Source: Chitinophaga flava (GTDB taxonomy: Bacteria; Bacteroidota; Bacteroidia; Chitinophagales; Chitinophagaceae). Taken from it: a DNA stretch of 64,000 bases. Position 1 is the stretch's first letter. Every line of letters begins with the position of its first letter. The translations under genes were made by a program, and so were the position numbers. The notes beneath the pieces are model-generated. The model saw nothing but the letters and a program-made list of their open reading frames with translations, was not told the DNA's origin and did not search any database. The stretch covers positions 62,001-126,000 of the forward strand of contig NZ_QFFJ01000003.1 in assembly GCF_003308995.1 (NCBI RefSeq). The letters are read 5' to 3'. Shown one piece after another: positions 37,701 to 45,809 of this stretch.

Positions 37701-38066
37701 AAAGTCCTTGGCCCAGCCGCCTTCTATCTGCGGTGATACCACAATAAACTTGTACAATTTCCCGCCTACCGTAAAATTCATTTTAGCCCCGTTGGCAATG
37801 GCTTTGGGAAGCCCCTGCCCCAATACCGCATTGATGTCCGTTCCTCCCTCCCCCAGCCCATGCAGGAAAATAATCAGGGGATAATTTGTATTGGTGGTGG
37901 AGTAATCATCTGGCAGATGAAGCCAGGCGTTGGTGGTCAATCCGGAAGGCGTAACTTTTACTTTAATGGCTGTCTGGTCTCCCTGGGCCCAACATACAAA
38001 TGGTATAAGGATAAATAATGCCAATATAGTCCCAGAGAACGTCTTAAGATTAGTTCGGTTTTTCAC
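34788..38066 (-). CDS. Secreted esterase fused to PKD domains and a right-handed beta-helix, T9SS sorting domain
   Basis: A 1092-residue protein. Signal peptide 1-28 (CWAQ). Esterase domain about 30-275 with IIFLHGLGEGG, nucleophile Ser148 (GLSAGGYGTW), probable Asp208 and His241. PKD-like domain about 281-372. Right-handed beta-helix about 380-805, starting with DGSLRNVQPGDTICIPAGNY, with repeated N/V-Y-N-N-x turns (VYNNIISDC, LLYNNLIVGG). Two more PKD-like domains lie near 815-905 and 910-1000 (LDGSAS motifs). The T9SS sorting domain is about 1008-1092 (LFPNPSSDFLQL, LVPGIYMLQI). The beta-helix recalls polysaccharide lyases or hydrolases, so the protein may both deacylate and bind or cut a polymer. 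Confidence 0.92.
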   Translation of the reverse strand: MKNRTNLKTFSGTILALFILIPFVCWAQGDQTAIKVKVTPSGLTTNAWLHLPDDYSTTNTNYPLIIFLHGLGEGGTDINAVLGQGLPKAIANGAKMNFTVGGKLYKFIVVSPQIEGGWAKDFMVQAVLEDMKAKYRVDVSRIYLTGLSAGGYGTWNYVTSSKAYADNIAAIVPVSPAAISAEQANSLCNTVVAAGVPVWSFAGSGSSDAAFLSNMQSYEQKYNSCNPDVKAVSRIVYGSGHDGGTWDKVYNPGHTYQQPNIYEWMLQFTNKSVTQPVNHPPVIVLAKSSISVKAPVSTILLDGTASYAPNSRITKYRWEKISGPSQGVLISPDAASVTLSSPAVGNYVLSLTVTNAQGVSSTANATVTVNATGSSVACNCKHVIQPGPGGGIYSDGSLRNVQPGDTICIPAGNYPYIQFFNYKGSPEKPLVFINCGGQVRVGDGGNYGLIFNHSQYFKVTGSGSDDKYGFYIDGVGKLLSSGLAMGKGCTDYEAERIEVARAAAGVLAKINPDCDPINQYPNFTIRNLSFHDLYVHDTGGEGLYIGHTLPNGIDVTCSDGSVVHVLPPRIYNLKIYNVITRNTGWDGIQVASTPEGAEIFNNEVYNFGTENKGSQQAGIIMGGESRGVIYNNKVIKGTGNAIEVFGTGLTKVYNNIISDCGWDGTATGQDAIFVDDRPTRNNYKPLQVYLLNNTVVNSRRSGIMILSTYGTVGTDNLLYNNLIVGGGSSVSGDRGFVNIMRGIEYKSSSNLYLANEGVAGFRDAPEKDFHLVAGSPAVDKGMDLTSYGITSDFDGDVRPYNRIFDVGADEYSGETPGNRPPVARAGNNISITLPVNSVQLDGSASSDPDGTIISYEWEKIGGPAATIVSPASARTAVSGLVVGSYTFELTVTDNKGITAKDRVTVTVYPEGHKSPVANAGRSVTITLPVSAVKLDGSASYSPDGQLVKYFWQRIFGDVGAQIISADKDIAFVTGLVKGLYEFMLTVTDDKGENASATVTLTVLDDNDHGSRRIVLFPNPSSDFLQLRLDEALTDNISVHIYSITGKLIQTYTFKQGTTVQEQLDIRKLVPGIYMLQITNGKDFNETIKFVKS

Positions 38067-38244
38067 TAAAGGTTATTTTTTGCTTTCAGATAATACACCT
38101 ATCCTATTCCGCAGCCATTCTGATTCTTCTCAATACCGGCAAATTTAATGTTTAAATGCATCGAATGCTTGCATTTTCAACAAAAAACACATATAAATTC
38201 CTATATAATTCATAAATAAATATAATATATAAATTATTTAATTC

Positions 38245-38272
38245 CAAATATAAATTTCAACACATGTTGAAA
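38245..38272 (-). promoter_or_regulatory. Candidate promoter with palindromic operator upstream of the beta-helix esterase
   Basis: Read on the minus strand, TATATTTG (38252-38245) matches the Bacteroidota -7 consensus TAnnTTTG. Immediately upstream is a perfect palindrome TTTCAACA-CA-TGTTGAAA (38255-38272) that would sit between the -7 and -33 elements. The start codon is about 180 bases away, so a long leader would be needed. It lies in a 236-base AT-rich gap. Confidence 0.35.
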
Positions 38273-38302
38273 CTTATTTTGATATTTATATATAGATATT
38301 TA

Positions 38303-39340
38303 TCATACTTGCTGCCGGTGTACTGCAGCCGTTCCTTTCCTCCGCTGCCAGTAGTTGTAAAACAGTATACCTTTCACCGCAGCGGCTATATTAATTTCCG
38401 GACGCTCGCAATTAAAACGATGTAATATTTCAGGGTATATGTCCGTCCGCTGATTGTTAGTTCCAAAAATAAGGTCCAGCGCAGGCTGAGGGCCTTTAAG
38501 CAGCCTGTCAAAAAACACCGCGGGAATACCGGCATCTGAATGAGGAAACGCAAATACTTTATAGGGCAACTTAAACCGCTCCGCCAGTACATTCACCGAT
38601 ACTGTCGTTTGGTGTAACATTTCCTCCAGTGATAACTCTTTGTAGTAAGGATGATCAATACTATGTCCGCCGATAGCGAAACCTTGTTCCACCAGCTGTT
38701 GCACCTGGGCAGTACTCATAAACGGCTGCTGTTCGTGCAGGTAAGTATCGAAAGAAAGGTCCATCGCAGCTCCCAGTTCATCGGTGAGGTCCCGCTTTTT
38801 GTAGGTGATCCCCTTCACCGCATGGACCAGCTGTTGCAGGTCTGTTGTGGACGGTAAGGCCAGGATGCGTGCCATTTCAGCTTGTAACACCTTGCTGTCG
38901 GGCTGCTGAAACAATGCGTCAATAATCAGACTGATTTTGAACCGGTAGAAGAGTTCCCGGTTGTCAAGGAATGCCGTGTTCAGAAAAAAAACGGCCGGTA
39001 TCCCCTTGCGCAACAACAGCGGGGCAATCACTTCCGATACTTCTTTCAGTCCATCATCAAAAGTAAGCAGGAAAGCATTGTCAGGAAGGGGTTGCTGCTC
39101 CTGTATGCTTTTCAGCACCTCCTGCAGGCCAACAGGACGAAAGTGACGCAGCAGGTAGTCCAAGTCTTCCTGAAAGGCTTTTACGCCCTTATAGGGATAC
39201 AGGTGTTTCACATGTGGTACCTGTTCATCGCTTACCAGGTGGTGATAGGGTAACAATAACCGGTTGCCGCTACTTTTTTTTAACAGGGATAAGTTGGCCA
39301 ACCGAATTGTCTGGTAGAAAATTTTCTTGGCAATATGCAT
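38303..39340 (-). CDS. Polysaccharide deacetylase family protein (NodB-like)
   Basis: A 345-residue protein with the NodB catalytic motif TFDDG (residues 93-97, Asp95/Asp96) and the metal-binding HSIDH motif (FAIGGHSIDHPYYKEL) downstream. FAFPHSD gives the further conserved strand. Enzymes of this family remove N-acetyl groups from amino-sugar polymers such as chitin, PNAG or peptidoglycan. No classical signal peptide is evident; the N-terminus has a short amphipathic helix. Its position next to the EPS locus suggests the EPS as substrate. It has its own promoter region, with GTAACTTAC about 30 bases before the start. Confidence 0.9.
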   Translation of the reverse strand: MHIAKKIFYQTIRLANLSLLKKSSGNRLLLPYHHLVSDEQVPHVKHLYPYKGVKAFQEDLDYLLRHFRPVGLQEVLKSIQEQQPLPDNAFLLTFDDGLKEVSEVIAPLLLRKGIPAVFFLNTAFLDNRELFYRFKISLIIDALFQQPDSKVLQAEMARILALPSTTDLQQLVHAVKGITYKKRDLTDELGAAMDLSFDTYLHEQQPFMSTAQVQQLVEQGFAIGGHSIDHPYYKELSLEEMLHQTTVSVNVLAERFKLPYKVFAFPHSDAGIPAVFFDRLLKGPQPALDLIFGTNNQRTDIYPEILHRFNCERPEINIAAAVKGILFYNYWQRRKGTAAVHRQQV

Positions 39341-39396
39341 GATGGGGATCTTTCTTCGGGGGTGTAAGTTACATAACCACTTTTAAAAATAAAGCA

Positions 39397-39428
39397 AAAA
39401 GCCCTGCTTCCGGTGAAGCAGGGCTTTT
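39397..39428 (-). terminator. Rho-independent terminator after metK
   Basis: A perfect 14-bp stem: AAAAGCCCTGCTTC (39397-39410) and GAAGCAGGGCTTTT (39415-39428), loop CGGT. On the minus strand the stem is followed by TTTTT and an AT-rich run. It ends the metK transcript 37 bases after the stop. Confidence 0.9.
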
Positions 39429-39464
39429 GATACAAACTATGCTATAAATTTAACTGCGAAGGAA

Positions 39465-40721
39465 TTAAAGTCCGAAAGCAGCTTTTACTTTATCTACGTA
39501 GTCGAGTTTTTCCCAGGTAAACAGTTCTACCTCTACGGATTTCTCGTTTTTCTTTCCTTTGTTGAACACTTTGGTCACCACTTTAGGTTCGCGGCCCATG
39601 TGGCCATAGGCAGCAGTATCACTGTAGATAGGATTGCGCAGTTTCAGTCTTTGCTCGATAGCGTAAGGACGCAGATCAAAGATTTCTTCTACTTTTTTCG
39701 CGATCTCACCATCTGTCATTTTTACTTTGCCAGTACCATAAGTATTTACATAAACACCGCAAGGTTTGGCAACACCGATTGCATAAGATACCTGTACCAG
39801 TACTTCGTCGCAAACACCGGCAGCTACCAGGTTTTTGGCGATGTGACGGGTAGCATAGGCAGCAGAACGGTCTACTTTGGAAGGATCTTTACCGGAGAAA
39901 GCACCACCACCGTGAGCACCTTTACCACCGTAGGTATCTACGATGATTTTACGACCAGTAAGGCCGGTATCACCGTGAGGACCACCGATCACAAATTTAC
40001 CGGTTGGGTTGATATGATGCTGGATATCGAATCCATCAAACAGTTGCTGCAGTTCTGGTTTCAGCTTGGCTTTTACGCGAGGGATCAGGATATTGATCAT
40101 ATCGGCTTTGATCTTCGCCAGCATTTCCTCATCATCAGCGAAGTCGTCGTGCTGAGTGGAGATAACGATAGTATCAATCCTTACAGGTTTGTTGTCATCG
40201 GAATATTCGATGGTTACCTGTGATTTTGCATCAGGACGCAGATAGGTAATATCTTTGTTCTCTCTGCGCAGTGCAGCCAGTTCCAGCAACAGTTTGTGTG
40301 CCAGGTCCAGTGCCAGTGGCATATAGTTGTCAGTTTCGCGGGTAGCGTAACCAAACATCATACCCTGGTCGCCGGCGCCTTGCTCTTCAGGTGCTTTACG
40401 CTCAACTCCCTGGTTGATATCCGGAGACTGCTCATGGATAGCAGAAAAGATACCACAGGAATTGGCTTCAAACATATATTCACTCTTAGTATATCCAATT
40501 TTGCGGATAACTTCGCGGGCGATGTCCTGTACGTCCAGGTAAGCTTCTGATTTAACTTCACCTGCCAATACTACCTGCCCGGTAGTTACCAGGGTTTCAC
40601 AAGCTACTTTGGATGATGGATCGTATGCCAGAAAATGATCGATCAGCGCATCGGAAATCTGATCGGCTACTTTATCGGGGTGTCCTTCTGAAACAGATTC
40701 AGACGTAAAAAGATAAGGCAT
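39465..40721 (-). CDS. metK: S-adenosylmethionine synthetase
   Basis: A 418-residue enzyme that makes SAM from methionine and ATP in the cytosol. All signature motifs are present: GHPDKVADQISDALID near the N-terminus, GAGDQGMMFGYA in the middle, GGPHGDTGLTGRKI, and GGGAFSGKDPSKVDRSAAYA. The length suits bacterial MetK with small insertions. It starts 21 bases after the DUF4270 gene in the same direction, so it shares a transcript with that lipoprotein and the glycogen-synthase homologue. No SAM riboswitch is seen upstream. Confidence 0.98.
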   Translation of the reverse strand: MPYLFTSESVSEGHPDKVADQISDALIDHFLAYDPSSKVACETLVTTGQVVLAGEVKSEAYLDVQDIAREVIRKIGYTKSEYMFEANSCGIFSAIHEQSPDINQGVERKAPEEQGAGDQGMMFGYATRETDNYMPLALDLAHKLLLELAALRRENKDITYLRPDAKSQVTIEYSDDNKPVRIDTIVISTQHDDFADDEEMLAKIKADMINILIPRVKAKLKPELQQLFDGFDIQHHINPTGKFVIGGPHGDTGLTGRKIIVDTYGGKGAHGGGAFSGKDPSKVDRSAAYATRHIAKNLVAAGVCDEVLVQVSYAIGVAKPCGVYVNTYGTGKVKMTDGEIAKKVEEIFDLRPYAIEQRLKLRNPIYSDTAAYGHMGREPKVVTKVFNKGKKNEKSVEVELFTWEKLDYVDKVKAAFGL

Positions 40722-40742
40722 AAAAAAAAGGATTAGCTGATT

Positions 40743-42101
40743 TTATGGTTTTGTGTAAATGATTCGCAATTTAATATTGTACTGTGATAATTTAGTACCC
40801 CCTGCTTTAAGACGGTCAACGTCTGCAAAGGTAGTGGGAACCACCCGTAATTTAAAACCGGTATTGCTTTCCTGTTTCTTGATCAACATCTGCATGAAGC
40901 GTCCGATGTTAAATGTATACTGAGACACCTGTACACCGCCAAAATTAGTGATGGTTTTTTTGTCACCACCAAAATATTGAGCTCCCATGGCAAAGTCGAT
41001 CACATTTTTGATAGAGTCGCCGCTGCCAGTATATTGTACCAGGCTCAGGTTGGTCGGTTCAGCAAAGATATTGTTCATATCAGATGAACCAACGGTAATC
41101 TGAGTGATGACCAGTTCTGCCTTGTTGATGACCGCATTGGGGAAATTCTCCAGGTTAGGTATCAGCAGGTTGGTAAACAGGCCAGGGGTGCTTTGCAGAA
41201 ACAGGATACTGTCTCCATTTGCGTTACCGGTGTTGATAAATCTGCCGGCTTCCGATCCGTTGTAGTTGCGTACAATAAAATTGGAATGCGCACTGCTGCT
41301 GCCGTTAAATGCAAAAGTAGCACGGAGTGAGTCCTGGGTGCTGTTTTTGTAAAACACGGTCAACTTGGTGTTGGCGTTGTTCATATCAAAGAACATCATA
41401 TTTCTGTTGGTACCGGAAGTTGTATCGGGCACCAATGCGAATCCCTTGAGGTAGGCACGGAAAGAAGAGTCGTTGGCAAAAGCGCCGTCAGACTTCTGTT
41501 GCAGCAGGTCATTACCAAACGAGTTACTCAGTTTGATACGTAACTGCGGAGCTTCTTTAGTGCCATAAACAGATACAGAATCACGAAGCGCTAAAGGTGT
41601 TATGGTGGCAGTACCCAGCAATTCACCCGGGTTGTAAGCCAGCGGTTTGTTATAGGCGTAGTTGGAATCCCTTGTGAATCCCTGCTCCGCCATTCTGTAT
41701 ACGCGGAAGGTTTGACTGGTGGAGGAATCTCCCTTGGAGCCCAGATAGTCGAGCGACAGCACTACGGAGTCGAGCGTCTGTCCGGTACCCGCGAAGGTAA
41801 ACGCGCTGGTAGGCAGACCTACCTGCATGAATACAAAAGCATGTGTTTTACCGAAAACAGGGTCTGTAGTGATGGAGCCTAGGGCTTTCGTATAACGGTT
41901 AAAACCGTTGATCAGGGAGGAGTCGTACCGGAGAATATTATTGGCAATGATGCCATTGATAGTAGTGTCCTGGGCATTCACGAAGTCGCCCGGAGGGATC
42001 AATCCCTGTCCGAGGATAGTAGACTCGTTGCAACCGGAGGCGCCATACAACAGTGCAAAAGAGGCGGCTACAAAGCTAAGGTTCCTGAAATTAATCTTCA
42101 C
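40743..42101 (-). CDS. DUF4270 family lipoprotein
   Basis: A 452-residue lipoprotein with lipobox GASGC (Cys24), then the family's opening ESTILGQGLIPPGDFVNAQDT. The rest is beta-rich (many paired hydrophobic strands), ending with RLKAGGTKLSQYNIKLRIIYTKP. DUF4270 proteins are confined to Bacteroidota and their function is not known to me. The gene lies between the glycogen-synthase homologue and metK, an arrangement that implies co-expression with central metabolism rather than with EPS. Confidence 0.9.
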   Translation of the reverse strand: MKINFRNLSFVAASFALLYGASGCNESTILGQGLIPPGDFVNAQDTTINGIIANNILRYDSSLINGFNRYTKALGSITTDPVFGKTHAFVFMQVGLPTSAFTFAGTGQTLDSVVLSLDYLGSKGDSSTSQTFRVYRMAEQGFTRDSNYAYNKPLAYNPGELLGTATITPLALRDSVSVYGTKEAPQLRIKLSNSFGNDLLQQKSDGAFANDSSFRAYLKGFALVPDTTSGTNRNMMFFDMNNANTKLTVFYKNSTQDSLRATFAFNGSSSAHSNFIVRNYNGSEAGRFINTGNANGDSILFLQSTPGLFTNLLIPNLENFPNAVINKAELVITQITVGSSDMNNIFAEPTNLSLVQYTGSGDSIKNVIDFAMGAQYFGGDKKTITNFGGVQVSQYTFNIGRFMQMLIKKQESNTGFKLRVVPTTFADVDRLKAGGTKLSQYNIKLRIIYTKP

Positions 42102-42152
42102 GCGTTATTGTTGTTAGTTATAATGAAGTTGGCGAAAATTCTCCAAATATAG

Positions 42153-42971
42153 TTATTTGCCAAGCAATTGATTATAAAGTGCCAGGTAATCAGAAAGATC
42201 CTCATTCTCTTTTTTATACGGAACGATGATCTTACCTTTTTCAGCCTTCAGTTCATCTACAACTTTTTTCTCCACCTTCTCGCCAGCCAGCACTACAGCG
42301 TCCGCATACTTTCCGGCTCCTCTGTTCAGGGCGGTGTTAGTGCCTTCTTTAAAGAGTTCCAGGTCCTTTTCCTTGATCTGGTTGCTGATGGTCGCCTTCT
42401 TGATAAAGGAAGCGCCCAGTTTTTCCTTAAAGCTATTGGGGGATAAAGAATATACGATTTTGGAATGGGCGAAAACCGGCTCCTTCTTGTAAGCGGTTTT
42501 CAGGTACATAGGAATAAGGGAGGTCATCCAGCCACTGCAATGAATGATGTCGGGAGGCCATCCGAATTTTTTAACGGTTTCCAGGGCTCCCTTACAGAAG
42601 AACACTGAACGTGCCGCATTGTCATCAAAAAACTCTTCGTTTTCATCAGCAAATACGGTCTTCCGCTTAAAATAATCCTCGTTATCCAGGAAATACACCT
42701 GCAAACGGGCATTCGGCAGAGAGGCCACCTTAATGATAAGCGGGTAGTCATCCCCGTCAATCACGATGTTGATACCAGACAATCTTACCACCTCATGCAA
42801 GCGGTGTCTTCTCTCATTAATAATTCCAAATCTTGGCATGATCACTCTCACTTCCAGGCCAGCCTCATTGGACTTAATTGCCATTTTATTGACCATCGCC
42901 GCGTAATCACTCAGTTCCAGGTAAGGCGACATCTCTTGGGCAATAAAAAGAATTCTTTTCTTTGTGGACAT
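42153..42971 (-). CDS. Glycogen/starch synthase N-terminal domain protein (GT5, half length)
   Basis: A 272-residue protein matching only the N-terminal Rossmann half of GT5 glycogen synthase: ILFIAQEMSPYLELSDYAAM in place of the K-x-G-G-L loop, VRVIMPRFG, VYFLDNEDYFKRK, and DIIHCSGWMTSLIPMYLKT (the D-x-I-H-x-x-D-W region, with Ser/Gly changes). The KTGGL motif is absent and there is no C-terminal donor-binding domain (normal enzymes have about 480 residues), so catalysis is doubtful. Similar short forms are annotated as glycogen synthase in Bacteroidota. It is divergent from panC. A regulatory or scaffold role is possible. Confidence 0.85.
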   Translation of the reverse strand: MSTKKRILFIAQEMSPYLELSDYAAMVNKMAIKSNEAGLEVRVIMPRFGIINERRHRLHEVVRLSGINIVIDGDDYPLIIKVASLPNARLQVYFLDNEDYFKRKTVFADENEEFFDDNAARSVFFCKGALETVKKFGWPPDIIHCSGWMTSLIPMYLKTAYKKEPVFAHSKIVYSLSPNSFKEKLGASFIKKATISNQIKEKDLELFKEGTNTALNRGAGKYADAVVLAGEKVEKKVVDELKAEKGKIIVPYKKENEDLSDYLALYNQLLGK

Positions 42972-43012
42972 TTAACGCTGATTATTAATGCAGTAATTTT
43001 TAATTTGGCTTG

Positions 43013-43020
43013 CAAAATTA
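43013..43020 (-). promoter_or_regulatory. Candidate -7 element for the glycogen-synthase-like/DUF4270/metK transcript
   Basis: On the minus strand this reads TAATTTTG, a full match to TAnnTTTG, about 42 bases before the start codon at 42971. A clear TTTG at the expected -33 spacing is missing. Confidence 0.4.
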
Positions 43021-43081
43021 CGGATTTTTTACGGAATATTGGCCAATCTGTCAGTTTTAACATCCTTTTAAGCAATGTTTT

Positions 43082-43957
43082 ATGTATCTATTTAAGCGCC
43101 GCAATGACCTGAAGAAGCACCTGGACCTGGTAAGAAAAAGCAACAAAAGCATTGGTTTTGTGCCAACTATGGGCGCCCTGCACAATGGGCACCTGTCACT
43201 TATTCAGGCTGCCAGAAATGAGAATGATGTCGTCGTTTGCAGCATCTTTGTCAACCCGACACAATTCAATGACCCGAAAGATTTCGAAAAATATCCCATT
43301 ACTATTGAAGAGGATATAAAAAAATTAAATGATGCATCTACAGATATACTTTTTTTACCATCTGTCGAAGAAATGTATCCGGAAGGATTAACAGGAAGCG
43401 AACATTATGACTTCGGTGACCTCGAAACCATTCTCGAAGGCAAATTCCGTCCCGGCCACTTCCAGGGTGTTGGTCGTATCGTACACAAATTACTGGATAT
43501 TGTTCAGCCTCACAAGCTTTTTATGGGGCAAAAAGATCTGCAACAATGTTTAATTATACGTAAACTACTGCAAATCACTAAATCCAGTGTAGAATTGGTT
43601 GTCTGCCCCACGCTCCGCGAAACCTCAGGACTCGCCATGAGCAGCCGCAACCAGCGCCTCTCCCCCGCCGCCAGAAAAAAAGCTGTCGCTATCTACGAGG
43701 CACTCGAAAAATTACGCGCTGAATTTGGTAAAGGCCTCTTCCTCCTCGAAGCTGCCCATGAAGCCTTCGACGAACTCAAAAAACAAGGTTTCGAACCAGA
43801 ATACGTAGACATCCTCATCCTCGATGATGGCCAGCTCCGGCATATATCCGAACCTCCCGGTGATCATACTGTCGTAGCCGCCATCGCAGCCTGGCTCGGA
43901 GATATAAGGCTCATCGACAACATGGTCCTCCAGGGTTCCCTCTCACAAAAGAACTAA
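43082..43957 (+). CDS. panC: Pantothenate synthetase
   Basis: A 291-residue cytosolic ligase that joins pantoate and beta-alanine using ATP. PTMGALHNGHLSL (28-40) carries the HIGH-like His34/His37, FVNPTQFN and MGQKDLQQ follow, and SSRNQRLS is the KMSKS equivalent. It is divergent from the glycogen-synthase homologue and 230 bases upstream of panD, which makes its beta-alanine substrate. panB lies about 5 kb further on. Confidence 0.98.
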   Translation: MYLFKRRNDLKKHLDLVRKSNKSIGFVPTMGALHNGHLSLIQAARNENDVVVCSIFVNPTQFNDPKDFEKYPITIEEDIKKLNDASTDILFLPSVEEMYPEGLTGSEHYDFGDLETILEGKFRPGHFQGVGRIVHKLLDIVQPHKLFMGQKDLQQCLIIRKLLQITKSSVELVVCPTLRETSGLAMSSRNQRLSPAARKKAVAIYEALEKLRAEFGKGLFLLEAAHEAFDELKKQGFEPEYVDILILDDGQLRHISEPPGDHTVVAAIAAWLGDIRLIDNMVLQGSLSQKN

Positions 43958-44121
43958 ACAGACCACAACTCCCGCAAAGACACCCGACCACCGGAAACAA
44001 AAAATTCGTCCATCCTCCAGGGCTAAACGAAAATCAAAAGGATTCATGACAGCATCTCCTGTTAAAAAAAACTTAAAATAATCCTTTATACCTCCGGTAT
44101 CTGGCGCCTTTGCGGGAATCC

Positions 44122-44152
44122 TTTGCCCGAATCCTTTTTTTACATAGCTTTG
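44122..44152 (+). promoter_or_regulatory. Promoter of panD (Bacteroidota type)
   Basis: TTTG at 44122-44125, a 19-base spacer, and TAGCTTTG at 44145-44152 match the -33/-7 consensus TTTG-N19-TAnnTTTG exactly. The panD start codon is 36 bases downstream, so panD has its own promoter besides any read-through from panC. Confidence 0.65.
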
Positions 44153-44187
44153 CAGACTGCTTATTAGCAATATAGTTCAGAATAATC

Positions 44188-44532
44188 ATGCAAATAGAAA
44201 TATTAAAGTGTAAGATCCACCGCGCGGTTGTTACAGAAGCTAACCTGCAATATGTTGGAAGCATAACAATAGATGAAGACCTGATGGATGCTGCCGGCCT
44301 GATTGAATACGAAAAAGTACAGGTGGTAAACGTCAACAACGGCGAAAGACTGGAGACTTACGTGATCAAAGGTAAAAGAGGTTCCGGTGTAATCTGTATG
44401 AATGGCCCGGCTGCCCGTCTTGTTGCCCCAGGTGATATCGTGATTATTATTTCCTATGCCACCATGGACTTCGAAGAAGCGAAAAAATATACACCTATTG
44501 CCGTTTTCCCGAAAGAAGGAAATAAATTATAA
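44188..44532 (+). CDS. panD: Aspartate 1-decarboxylase (pyruvoyl enzyme)
   Basis: A 114-residue proenzyme. Self-cleavage is expected between Gly24 and Ser25 (QYVGSITID), giving the pyruvoyl group that decarboxylates aspartate to beta-alanine for PanC. ITIDEDLMDAAGL and GERLETYVIKGKRGSG, and the later NGPAARL, are diagnostic. Length is typical. Confidence 0.97.
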   Translation: MQIEILKCKIHRAVVTEANLQYVGSITIDEDLMDAAGLIEYEKVQVVNVNNGERLETYVIKGKRGSGVICMNGPAARLVAPGDIVIIISYATMDFEEAKKYTPIAVFPKEGNKL

Positions 44533-44575
44533 TCCTAACACTGATTAGCTAAACACCCTAAAACCTCTTTGGACG

Positions 44576-45595
44576 ATGCCCAAAACACTAAAGAACGTCA
44601 TCAAGTTTATTTGTTTTTTTGGCATCGGAGTGCTGCTGATATGGCTGGTCACTAAGGACCTTACGCCCGAACAATGGGACCAGATCAACGCTGCCCTGCG
44701 TAAAGCTAACTATTGGCTGGCCATACCCGCCATCATCATGGGGCTCCTCAGCCACTGGCTGCGTGCCACCCGCTGGAAGCTCCTCATGAAACCACTGGGG
44801 TACCAGCCTACTACCCTCAACACCTTCTTTGCCGTAATGGTCGGCTACCTCGCCAACCTGGCCGTGCCCAGGCTCGGAGAAGTTACCCGCTGCGGTATCC
44901 TCGCTCAATACGAAAAAATACCAGCCGATAAACTCGTAGGCACCATGATCGCGGAAAGAGCAGTAGACATGCTTTGCCTCGTACTGCTGATCGCCATCAC
45001 CATCCTCACACAGATAGATGTGCTGGGAGCCTATGTACATCATGATATCTACCTGCCGCTGGCCCGGAAAATTTCCAGTGCCAACGGTATGCAGCTGCTA
45101 TTACTCGCAGTTGCCGGTATCATAGCCGTACTGGCCCTGCTCTGGCTACTGCGACGCTTTGCTCGCTCCAAAGCCGCCATCACCATCAAAGCACTCGCCA
45201 AAGGGGTCATGGAAGGCATCTTCTCCATCGGTAAAATGGAAAATAAAGGCTGGTTCATTCTTCAGAGCATACTCATATGGGGCTGTTACCTTTCCCAGGT
45301 ATATATCGGCTTCTATTGCCTCCAGGAAACCACCCACCTGGGCATCAGCGCAGCCTTTGCCGTATTGATGATAGGCAGCATAGGCATGATCGTTACTCCC
45401 GGCGGTATCGGCGCCTATCAGGCACTCGTACAGAAAGCCCTCGAGCTATATGGCATCAGTTATGTAATCGGTTATGCCTTCGGCTGGATCATCTGGGTGG
45501 TACAAACCCTCCTGGTGGTATTCGTTGGCTTCCTCAGCCTGATAGCCCTCCCTATCATCAATAAAAAACAGCCAGCTTCCCAGGCACGGTCCTGA
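44576..45595 (+). CDS. UPF0104/AglD-like membrane protein (lysylphosphatidylglycerol synthase TM-region family)
   Basis: A 339-residue protein with about eight hydrophobic segments. The conserved blocks WRATRWKLLM-like (LRATRWKLLMKPLG), GYLANLAVPRLGEVTRCGIL, and GSIGMIVTPGGIGAYQALV define the YbhN/UPF0104 family, related to the flippase part of MprF. It may move a lipid or lipid-linked group across the inner membrane. It follows panD by 43 bases and is probably co-transcribed; no functional link is obvious. Confidence 0.9.
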   Translation: MPKTLKNVIKFICFFGIGVLLIWLVTKDLTPEQWDQINAALRKANYWLAIPAIIMGLLSHWLRATRWKLLMKPLGYQPTTLNTFFAVMVGYLANLAVPRLGEVTRCGILAQYEKIPADKLVGTMIAERAVDMLCLVLLIAITILTQIDVLGAYVHHDIYLPLARKISSANGMQLLLLAVAGIIAVLALLWLLRRFARSKAAITIKALAKGVMEGIFSIGKMENKGWFILQSILIWGCYLSQVYIGFYCLQETTHLGISAAFAVLMIGSIGMIVTPGGIGAYQALVQKALELYGISYVIGYAFGWIIWVVQTLLVVFVGFLSLIALPIINKKQPASQARS

Positions 45596-45809
45596 TCCTC
45601 TTTTTTAGCAACAATTTAACATCCGCCCGTAAACGTAGGCGCCGTATACCTGTTATTCCCTGCTATAACAGCGGTTCGTTCTGTTATACTCAGGAACAGG
45701 TGGCCATGTGCCTGCTTTTTCTTAACTTTAAATTAATGGCATAACTTCATTGAAAGCTGTATTATCGTGATTTAAATGAAGTGAATTTTTTGAATGTAAA
45801 ATTGTTTGT

